Assembly: GCA_947449255.1 (NCBI GenBank)
Contig: CANFQX010000009.1
Location: 59,582 to 123,581 of the forward strand
Length of the DNA: 64,000 nucleotides
From: Pseudobdellovibrionaceae bacterium
GTDB taxonomy: Bacteria; Bdellovibrionota; Bdellovibrionia; Bdellovibrionales; Bdellovibrionaceae
Direction: 5' to 3'
Both the position numbers and the translations under genes were made by a program. Of this stretch, positions 34,918 to 42,099 are shown in pieces. Below the pieces are notes generated by a model. That model had not been told where the DNA came from. It saw only the letters and a list, made by a program, of their open reading frames with translations, and made no database searches. Position 1 is the first letter of the stretch; each line of letters begins with the position of its first letter.

Positions 34918-36174
34918 GTGAACCCATCATCTCAACAAAATTTTTGGAAGAAATTTACCAAAACCAACTGGGAAAAAGCTCCCTTGCTTTTACAGGATTC
35001 AGCCTCTGCTTTGCAGGAAATAAAAGAGGATCAAATATTTTCGATGCTGGTTGAATATAGCAATCAATGCCGGAAACTAAAAAGTCCCCAAGGATTTAAG
35101 CTCTTTGTTGAGGGTCAACTCCAATATGCAGAAGATCTTCTGCAATTTCTTCCTGTCAAAAAAGACAAAAGCTTTCTAGGTTACCATACACGGATGGAAA
35201 AGTATTTTTCTGATTATTGCTTGGTTTGCGATGAACTTCTGCAAGTCAGTCAGGAAAACAGAAAGCCATTGCAACAGTTTACAGAGAATCTTTTTTCTCA
35301 TGTCGGATTTCCAAATAGATTCGTCGAGATGGGGCTTTATCTAGGCAATTATAAAAAAACACCTTTTGGTGTCCATGTGGATGGATGCGGTGTTTTTAGT
35401 TTTCCCGTCGTAGGAAAAAAGACCTTTCGCTTATGGACTCCAAAATTTGTAGAAAAAAATCCTGCTCTGAACCGTGCCCACAACTACTCAAAATTTAAAA
35501 AACATTCTCAGGTTTTAGAGGCCCGTCCCGGTGATATGACTTATTGGCCTTCCTCAGCCTGGCATATTGCTGAATCTGATGGCTCATTCAGTGCAACATG
35601 GAGTCTTGGCATCTGGGTGGATCGTTCACATTTTGATGTCATTCTAGAAGCTCTCGGCCCCTTGTTACAAAAAACCCTTGGACTTCATGGAGAGACCAAG
35701 GTCACTGGCCAAAAAAATGGCCAAAAAAGCGATAAAAAAAAATCGCTTCATTCAAGGGATGGGCAAGTTGTTGACCTCCCCCAAAATTTTCAAGAAACAA
35801 TCTTAAAAATTGAATCTCTTTCTAAAAATCAACTGTATGATGCTTTTTTGAAAAGTTGGCTGGAACTCAGTTCAAAACAGGGATTTAAGACCTTTCCCCG
35901 GCAGACTCCACGAAATAAAATTTCTCTAGACAGTGTAATTCAAACTTCAAGCCTCAAGAGTATTTTATGGTCAAAAAATAAATCCAAAAATAGGATAAGT
36001 TGCGCGTTTCAAGGGACAGTTCTTGAATTGCCCCCTTCACATGAAATGCTTCGTCTGATCAAGGATCTGAATTTAGGGAAAAAATGCCGTATTTCAGATT
36101 ACCTAGGTCTTTCAAAAAATAAAAAGGACTTAGCATCAATCCAAATTTTGGCTGATGCTGGAGCCTTTTCCTAG
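34918..36174 (+). CDS. JmjC/cupin-like putative Fe(II) oxygenase
   Basis: The 418-residue protein starts with GTG behind ATCGGAGG. The facial triad of Fe(II)/2-oxoglutarate oxygenases is suggested by HVDGCGVFSFPVVGKKTFRLW (His153, Asp155) and TYWPSSAWHIAES (His216), in the HxD...H order. The layout is like the JmjC/cupin_8 and ribosomal-oxygenase-like families. Members hydroxylate proteins or small molecules; the substrate here is unknown. It has no signal peptide, so it acts in the cytosol, unlike the putative transpeptidase encoded just upstream. It converges with the vWA gene, with only four bases between the stops. Confidence 0.7.
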   Translation: MNPSSQQNFWKKFTKTNWEKAPLLLQDSASALQEIKEDQIFSMLVEYSNQCRKLKSPQGFKLFVEGQLQYAEDLLQFLPVKKDKSFLGYHTRMEKYFSDYCLVCDELLQVSQENRKPLQQFTENLFSHVGFPNRFVEMGLYLGNYKKTPFGVHVDGCGVFSFPVVGKKTFRLWTPKFVEKNPALNRAHNYSKFKKHSQVLEARPGDMTYWPSSAWHIAESDGSFSATWSLGIWVDRSHFDVILEALGPLLQKTLGLHGETKVTGQKNGQKSDKKKSLHSRDGQVVDLPQNFQETILKIESLSKNQLYDAFLKSWLELSSKQGFKTFPRQTPRNKISLDSVIQTSSLKSILWSKNKSKNRISCAFQGTVLELPPSHEMLRLIKDLNLGKKCRISDYLGLSKNKKDLASIQILADAGAFS

Positions 36175-36178
36175 ATTT

Positions 36179-37198
36179 TTATTTTGTATCGATCACTTCA
36201 AAATTGATGGCTAAGCCCACGTTGGCCCCTTGAATCACCCAATCAATCCCTTCGGCCAACAAAATTGAATTTGTCGAAGGTTGGTAAACCCATCCCGTTG
36301 TTGCATTATTGGGAATGACTTGAGTCCCATAGGTGACCACGATTGTTTTCGGATCTGGAATGCGGTTTAATTTCACGATTCCGGCAGATCTGCTGACGAT
36401 ATCCTTTGCGAACTCTGCAAGCTTAGTTCCGTAATCTGAATTGCATAGGCTCAAGATGTTTTTCTGAGATTTATCCCCATTGCTAACCGAAGCTAAAAAC
36501 GTCTCAAGTTTATCATCGAGGTCTTCACTGGAATCACAAGATTTAGATTCAGCCAATGTCCTGATGACCCCATAGCCAAGAACTTTATTTGAGTCCCCTT
36601 TTTTAGTATTCAAAAACTGGATGAACTCTTGCGGTAGGATTGTTGATTGATCCTTAGCATCTGTAATAAAAATAATGGCCAGGTAAGCATCCGGACGGTA
36701 AAAGCCCTGATTCGCTGTGGTATTGAGTGGTGCCGACAACGCCATCTCTACTGGAGAAAACATTTCCTCCGTAGAACTTCCCATAGAACCCGCAATCATT
36801 TTTCGTGAGAGCACATTGACCATATTTGGGGTCGTTTTATCAACATAAGCTGGATAACCCTGCAATCGTCCACACTGAGAGTTGCAACTTGAATAATCCA
36901 TATCCGTGGTGACAACACCAATATGGTAATCCAAAATGGACATCTTAGAAATAGCATCAGCAAACAAGTAAGCATTGCGACTCAAATTTTGCTGAGTGGT
37001 GTCCATGCTTCCCGAGTTGTCGATCACAAATAAAATATCAACTTTGGGATTAAAAACTGCAAAATCCTGAGGCTTTTCAGAAAACTCTTGTTTTGGGAAA
37101 ACTGAATTAGGCACTAGCATATTGTTGCTAGATTCAGCACAGGCAGATAAAGCTAAAATTGCTGTCAAAAGATACTGAGTGCTAGTGAATCTCTTCAT
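36179..37198 (-). CDS. von Willebrand factor A domain lipoprotein
   Basis: The 339-residue product has a lipobox (LALSAC, Cys20) and a vWA domain from about residue 50. It contains the metal-ion-dependent adhesion site DNSGS (60-64) in VDILFVIDNSGSMDTT, a following VVTTDMDYSS, and AIIFITDAKDQS. vWA domains bind protein ligands through a divalent metal. It is the last gene of the ten-gene envelope-complex operon, starting two bases after the TPR gene stop, so it is probably a surface or periplasmic partner of that complex. Comparable complexes are not generally described with a vWA lipoprotein, as far as I know. Confidence 0.85.
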   Translation of the reverse strand: MKRFTSTQYLLTAILALSACAESSNNMLVPNSVFPKQEFSEKPQDFAVFNPKVDILFVIDNSGSMDTTQQNLSRNAYLFADAISKMSILDYHIGVVTTDMDYSSCNSQCGRLQGYPAYVDKTTPNMVNVLSRKMIAGSMGSSTEEMFSPVEMALSAPLNTTANQGFYRPDAYLAIIFITDAKDQSTILPQEFIQFLNTKKGDSNKVLGYGVIRTLAESKSCDSSEDLDDKLETFLASVSNGDKSQKNILSLCNSDYGTKLAEFAKDIVSRSAGIVKLNRIPDPKTIVVTYGTQVIPNNATTGWVYQPSTNSILLAEGIDWVIQGANVGLAINFEVIDTK

Positions 37199-37200
37199 TT

Positions 37201-38799
37201 CTACTCCTTCACACTTTCTTTCGCGCAGCCTTTTTTAACATCGACTTTAAAATTAGAGAGCTCATCAAACCAGATCTCTTTGTCTTTAGAAAAGTTCATG
37301 GTGTATTTGTTACTCATTCCGGTGGTGCCTTTTTTGTTTTCACCAAGTCCAGCATTTTTTAAAAACTTTGTCGCTGAATCCACTTGCTGGATCATTTCCA
37401 CTTCGACAATTCGCAGCCTCTGAATCACTTGCTTAGAATCTTCAAGTTCAAATTTAGCGAGTTCTTGCAGTCGTTGCATCTCCGCACCTTGAGTCATTTG
37501 CGCACGTGTTTGAACTTGATTTTTGAGAACCTCAAAGTGTCCTTGCAAATTTCCGAAGGTTAAAGATTTAGCATAAAGCTGCTCTGCAATCTCTGATTCT
37601 TGTGATAAAAATTGTTGTCTTTTTATCAATAGTCCAAGGCCCTCATCTTTAGAGGCCAGCAGAGGTAAACGATGTGCATCTTCTCCCAACTTTTCAAGAC
37701 TTACTGGACCAGATGACATTGCCTTGAGCAAATGATTCACGGCTGGTTGATTCGCATCAGTGACAACTTTTTCTAAAGCTATTAAATGATCACTAAATTG
37801 CCCCTTGATCGAAGTCATCGTGGCTAAAACACCTGGATAGTCACAGACTTTTAGACTAGTGAAGGACCCAAGCAAATAGGACTCAATTCCCACCCAACCT
37901 TTAAAATGGGGATAAGTTAAAGTTTTTGTGATGGCCAGCGCATTTTGTGGCTCACCTTTTCTCATGTAAGCCCATGCCATTTCTTCTTGGGACTGAAACC
38001 AATAGTCGGATTTTTTAGATATTTTTTGGTAATATTTGAGTGATGCATCCAAAAAACCATTTTGGTAGAGCAGCCGACCGGCCGTGATCGTCATCAAGTC
38101 AGGATCGATTGGATTATTTTTTGCTTTCATCAAATGCGATAAGACCTGCGCTGCTTTTGCAGCCTCCCCGCGAATCCCTAAATTCAAGACCAATTGCCAT
38201 TCTAAAATATTTCGCTCTGATGAATCGACGGCTGTCTTTTTTATAAGCTCAGTTAACGAAGCCAAATCTTCATTCACATAACCTCGCTGTAAGATGACTG
38301 CCATTTCAGAACCAAGACCAAAGACTTGCGTCCAATAGGGACTCCAAGTGACCTGAACAAAACCCCATACAGGATTTTTATCGTTGAGGTTTTCTTTCCA
38401 AAGAGTCGTGACTGAACTGTCAATTTTTTGAGGCTCTTTGATGGCCATTAAATTTTCAATCCCTGTGACCTTTAAGCCATTTTTGAAATTCAAGAAGGCT
38501 TCAAGGGCAGAGCCTGTCTCTGTTTTTTGAAAAACAGATCCATTGAAGGCCGTTCCCCATTGAAATAAAGCCTTTTCATAATTCTTATCAACTAAGAACT
38601 GAAAAAAGATATTTTGTTCTGCACTATTAGGATTCACAGCCTTTTTTAATTTCGCGACCTCTTCGGACTCTACAAATTGGGCCGCGGAGCCTGTGTTCTT
38701 GCCTTCTAGTATGCTCATAATATCATCTTCAGCCAGAGCACTTTGATTTATGCAGACGAAAAGGGAAGCTGCAGTAAAGGCCTTTGCAATATTCTTCAT
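37201..38799 (-). CDS. periplasmic TPR-like protein of the Glt-type complex
   Basis: The start is placed at the ATG at 38799, which overlaps the stop of the barrel gene (ATGA) and gives a proper signal peptide (MKNIAKAFTAASLFVCINQS). The 532-residue mature protein is helical with TPR-like pairs, such as GRLLYQNGFLDASLKYYQKI and EEMAWAYMRKGEPQNALAIT. In the Myxococcus gliding complex several periplasmic TPR proteins link inner and outer membrane parts; this gene occupies a similar context. No one-to-one orthologue can be assigned from sequence alone. Confidence 0.75.
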   Translation of the reverse strand: MKNIAKAFTAASLFVCINQSALAEDDIMSILEGKNTGSAAQFVESEEVAKLKKAVNPNSAEQNIFFQFLVDKNYEKALFQWGTAFNGSVFQKTETGSALEAFLNFKNGLKVTGIENLMAIKEPQKIDSSVTTLWKENLNDKNPVWGFVQVTWSPYWTQVFGLGSEMAVILQRGYVNEDLASLTELIKKTAVDSSERNILEWQLVLNLGIRGEAAKAAQVLSHLMKAKNNPIDPDLMTITAGRLLYQNGFLDASLKYYQKISKKSDYWFQSQEEMAWAYMRKGEPQNALAITKTLTYPHFKGWVGIESYLLGSFTSLKVCDYPGVLATMTSIKGQFSDHLIALEKVVTDANQPAVNHLLKAMSSGPVSLEKLGEDAHRLPLLASKDEGLGLLIKRQQFLSQESEIAEQLYAKSLTFGNLQGHFEVLKNQVQTRAQMTQGAEMQRLQELAKFELEDSKQVIQRLRIVEVEMIQQVDSATKFLKNAGLGENKKGTTGMSNKYTMNFSKDKEIWFDELSNFKVDVKKGCAKESVKE

Positions 38800-39533
38800 A
38801 ACATCCAACCCATTTGAACTGAAGCTACGCCTGTCGACATATTTTGAGTGTTGTTGTAATATTCAGCTTTGTATTGCTGCGAACGATATTCCACACGGGT
38901 GGTGACATTTGAATTGACCCAAAAACCCAGCCCCATGCCCAAAGTTGATGTGGCCGTGGATCCTTTGGAAAGTTCCATCGTTCCTAAACCGCCAAGCAGA
39001 TAAGTGTCAAAGTGAGCGACACCCCACTTTCCAAAACTCAGTTTCCCAACGATGGGATACCAGTTCACCAAAGCTAAGGTCTCAGACTTTGGAAAAATAA
39101 CTTGTGGAAAAAGATACCCTGGATCCTTAGGATTGACTTGCGCTGCTTGTGTCGCCTTGTTCACCATGGCTTGACCTTCGGGAGTCAAATTATTGAAAGA
39201 ATAATTGTATTTCAACCCCATACTCCAGCTGGGATTGATATGATATTGAACGTTAAAGCCCATATTATTCGTACGGTTGTAAGAATCACCACCCGTCACA
39301 TTTGAATACTCTGGTGCAAATTCAAATCGATTTGTGCGATTCGAAAAGCGATTTTGAATGACTTCGCTTTCGACCTCGGGATTTAAGGCTTTGGCTTTTA
39401 GATAAAGGGCCTCATTGCCTCCAAAAGAGTCTATCTCCTGAGCGACTTGAGCAAAAACATTCGCGGCTGACACTAAAGCACAAATAAAACCCGCTGCTGC
39501 CAGAATTTGTATTTTAAAATTAATTAATTTCAT
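38796..39533 (-). CDS. outer-membrane beta-barrel protein (OMP_myx_plus-like)
   Basis: The 245-residue protein has a signal peptide (about 1-29, ending NVFAQ). Barrel strands follow, such as RFEFAPEYSN, NMGFNVQYHINPSWSMGLKY, HFDTYLLGGLGTMEL and STLGMGLGFWVNS, ending QMGWML. The length and layout recall the beta-barrel family common in Myxococcus/Bdellovibrio gliding-type clusters, where such barrels form the outer-membrane part. It overlaps the neighbouring genes by four bases at both ends, so it is translationally coupled within the operon. Confidence 0.75.
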   Translation of the reverse strand: MKLINFKIQILAAAGFICALVSAANVFAQVAQEIDSFGGNEALYLKAKALNPEVESEVIQNRFSNRTNRFEFAPEYSNVTGGDSYNRTNNMGFNVQYHINPSWSMGLKYNYSFNNLTPEGQAMVNKATQAAQVNPKDPGYLFPQVIFPKSETLALVNWYPIVGKLSFGKWGVAHFDTYLLGGLGTMELSKGSTATSTLGMGLGFWVNSNVTTRVEYRSQQYKAEYYNNTQNMSTGVASVQMGWML

Positions 39534-40696
39534 GGATTCACCGCCCTCACTTGAATTCGAATGGAATGATTGGTCACGGTCGCTTGGGTGACTCGAGATC
39601 CAGCATTTTCGACGGAAAACTTTAAATAAATTTCTTGTTCTCTTGCCTTGGCTGGATTGGTGGCATCAATGACTCCATCGCAGTCCAATTGACTTCTGGT
39701 GTAGGCCGTTGATTTACAAGAAATTCGACTGCCTGGAAGCATTTGACCAATATCATCCATAGATCTCAAAGTCAGAGACCCCAAACCTGCGGGATCATAG
39801 ATTGAGAAAGAAAATAAGGCTTTCTCTCCGATTGTTAAATTTGGTCCGACTTGAGTTGTGATTTTTGTCGGCTTCATTTTTAATTCGATATAAACTTCTT
39901 TTTTGTATACATCTGAAGCAATTCCAAATTTGGAGATGGCTACTAATCCAAAACAATAAGTTCCGTTATTACGTAAATTATCAGCAGCGGACAGATCCAG
40001 AGTCACATCCCCTTTATATTTACTTGGATTGCTTGAATCGCTTTCAATTTTTCGAACTGTCACAGCATGTGCAATTGAACCCGTATTGTAGGAAGGGGAA
40101 CAATCTCGAACGTTGATGGTCACATCTTGGGCATTGATAGCATCGATATCTTCAAGAACGACGGGATAGGTGTATTTAGCACCGTTCAGGATCGGTTCAG
40201 ATCCCGAAATCGAATTGATGATTGGTTTTGAATAATGATTAACTACGACTAAAAGAATCGTTTTTCTTTCAATAGAAATAACTGGGTTCTCGGGATTTGG
40301 CTCAGTCACTAAACTGAGTCGCAGAGGTATTTCCACGCTGGGACTGCTGCCCATAACCGTCCGGGTTGGAATCCATTTAAATTCACCGGTCGTCGCATCA
40401 AAAGTTGCGCCCGGAAATTCTGCTAAATTTTCTACCGAAAGCTTATAATTCAAATTGGGAACCATCACTCGGCCTGAAACCTTGAATTCCAGTGGTGAAC
40501 CCACTCTGCCATTGATCAAATTTGGCACATCAATTTGCAAGGCTTCTTTAGGAAGTGGCTGAGTTGCTGCCTGCTTTTCAATAGTTGGAGGCACCCCTGA
40601 TCGCACAGCATCTGGAGCATTTGAAAGAGGGTCTTGCTTCAGACCACATGCCGTCAAAAATGCTAAGCTTAAAAATAATGCTGAATTGAGTTTCAT
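39530..40696 (-). CDS. lipoprotein with Ig/cadherin-like domains
   Basis: The 388-residue product has a lipobox (LTAC, Cys17). Repeated beta-sandwich-like segments follow; PNLINGRVGSPLEFKVSG and GATFDATTGEFKWIPT are typical of putative-Ig/cadherin-like domains. Such domains mediate protein contacts on the envelope. It is positioned between the TonB-like gene (three-base gap) and the barrel gene (ATGA overlap), so it is likely a structural part of the same complex. No catalytic motif was seen. Confidence 0.75.
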   Translation of the reverse strand: MKLNSALFLSLAFLTACGLKQDPLSNAPDAVRSGVPPTIEKQAATQPLPKEALQIDVPNLINGRVGSPLEFKVSGRVMVPNLNYKLSVENLAEFPGATFDATTGEFKWIPTRTVMGSSPSVEIPLRLSLVTEPNPENPVISIERKTILLVVVNHYSKPIINSISGSEPILNGAKYTYPVVLEDIDAINAQDVTINVRDCSPSYNTGSIAHAVTVRKIESDSSNPSKYKGDVTLDLSAADNLRNNGTYCFGLVAISKFGIASDVYKKEVYIELKMKPTKITTQVGPNLTIGEKALFSFSIYDPAGLGSLTLRSMDDIGQMLPGSRISCKSTAYTRSQLDCDGVIDATNPAKAREQEIYLKFSVENAGSRVTQATVTNHSIRIQVRAVNP

Positions 40697-40699
40697 TTA

Positions 40700-41842
40700 T
40701 TACCCCTGACCTTGTCTTCGTAATACGAATGGATAAGTGACTTTCACATCAACACCACCTTGAGGCAGCGGAAATTTCCAAGTTTTAAGTCGCATTGAAA
40801 TACAGTCTTCAACACCCTTGTTTGCCATGGTTGAGTTTTCAACGTCGGCAGTTTTAACAAGACCGTTTCCTCCAATGACAAATCCCATGGCCACTCGACC
40901 ACTTAAACTTGGAGTGCCTTGCAAAGCCTGCTCATAGCAAAAACGCACTTGTCCCAAATTTCGACGAATCACTTCATCAATTGCTGAACGATCTAATCCC
41001 TGCGCAATTTCTGCCTCAGCACCCAATGGAACTGGCATTCCACCTGCGGAACCTACAAGGGAAAGACTGCCATATCCTGCCTGGCCCCCACCTTTTCCCT
41101 TTGTGCCGTAGCCGCCACCACCAGAAATATTAGCACCTGGTCCTAAAGCTGCAGAGGTTATTCCTTTTCCATACAATGAAGTCTGAACACCACCGCTGCC
41201 GCCAGTTCCACCGAGTCCAACGCCCGCTGAAGTGTTCACTGCGCCAAGATTAAGTCCACCGCGTTGCTTGCCCGAGCGCAAACTTCCTAAGGCAGACAAG
41301 GCTCCCGATCGTTTAACCAACTCTGCCTTTTTAATTGGCGCCTTTGTTGCCGTGGGATCAGTGACCGGCATTGTCTTTGGAGCTACTGTCAGTTTCTTTT
41401 GTTCTTTAGTTTGGACTATTTTTACAACTTGTTGCTTTAGCTCTTCATTAATTCGAGCATTCTCGCGGGGAGCAAATTTAACAATCGCCAGCAGAAGAAA
41501 AAAAATCCCAAGTGCTATCAATGCAGCGGTCTTAAGATCATTTTTATCATTTGTTTTGACCACGCTATTTATTTGCGAATCAACTGGAACGCTAAAGATT
41601 TCATCGACAATTCGAAGCGATCCAAAGCTTCCCAAGGAATGCTTTTTTCCCTTCATTTCTTCAAAATCTAAGTCCGCCAGTTTTGAAAATTTGATTTTAT
41701 TTTTATCTAAGGCCGCTGTGCTTAAAACAACCTCAAGACGCTTAGTATCTAGCCGCTGAATCAGTTGAGCTTTTGCCGTATTTACTGGGAATTGGCGAGT
41801 AATGTTCCCTGCATTGTCTTCTAATATTAGCTTTAAACTCAT
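40700..41842 (-). CDS. AgmX/TonB-like trans-periplasmic protein (GltG/GltJ-like)
   Basis: The 380-residue protein has a cytosolic N-terminal region of about 100 residues. One membrane helix (about 104-122, AALIALGIFFLLLAIVKF), a basic linker and a Gly-rich flexible periplasmic stretch follow. The C-terminal domain is of the AgmX/PglI type (AIDEVIRRNLGQVRFCYEQA, LSGRVAMGFVIGGNG, WKFPLPQGGVDVKVTYPF). In Myxococcus, GltG and GltJ proteins of this design couple the AglRQS proton channel to the outer envelope, like TonB. The operon context with ExbB/ExbD-like genes fits well. It overlaps both neighbouring genes by about four bases or abuts them. Confidence 0.82.
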   Translation of the reverse strand: MSLKLILEDNAGNITRQFPVNTAKAQLIQRLDTKRLEVVLSTAALDKNKIKFSKLADLDFEEMKGKKHSLGSFGSLRIVDEIFSVPVDSQINSVVKTNDKNDLKTAALIALGIFFLLLAIVKFAPRENARINEELKQQVVKIVQTKEQKKLTVAPKTMPVTDPTATKAPIKKAELVKRSGALSALGSLRSGKQRGGLNLGAVNTSAGVGLGGTGGSGGVQTSLYGKGITSAALGPGANISGGGGYGTKGKGGGQAGYGSLSLVGSAGGMPVPLGAEAEIAQGLDRSAIDEVIRRNLGQVRFCYEQALQGTPSLSGRVAMGFVIGGNGLVKTADVENSTMANKGVEDCISMRLKTWKFPLPQGGVDVKVTYPFVLRRQGQG

Positions 41843-42099
41843 TTGTGATTCACTCCACCCAAGGTCGCTGATTGTTTCATCCGATCCTTAAAGTCTGTTC
41901 TTACGCCGATTAAGCTGTTTAAGACTTTATCTTCCTCGACCGTCGTCACGGCTTCCTCTGAGAAATGATATTGTCCGTTCACTAACAGGTCTTCAAAGTT
42001 CATATCCTGGGCTTTTTTATCTTTTAAATTCACTTCCGGAGCAGCCATTGCGAAACCTGCACTCATTGCTAGAATAAATATCAACGTGTATTTCATCAT
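41839..42099 (-). CDS. small secreted protein in the Glt-like operon
   Basis: This 86-residue product has a signal peptide (about 1-19, ending GFAMAA) and a short charged mature part (EVNLKDKKAQDMNFEDLLVN). It overlaps the TPR gene upstream and the AgmX-like gene downstream by four bases each, which supports it as a real, coupled gene despite its size. No family was recognised; it may be a small periplasmic adaptor of the complex. Confidence 0.7.
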   Translation of the reverse strand: MMKYTLIFILAMSAGFAMAAPEVNLKDKKAQDMNFEDLLVNGQYHFSEEAVTTVEEDKVLNSLIGVRTDFKDRMKQSATLGGVNHK

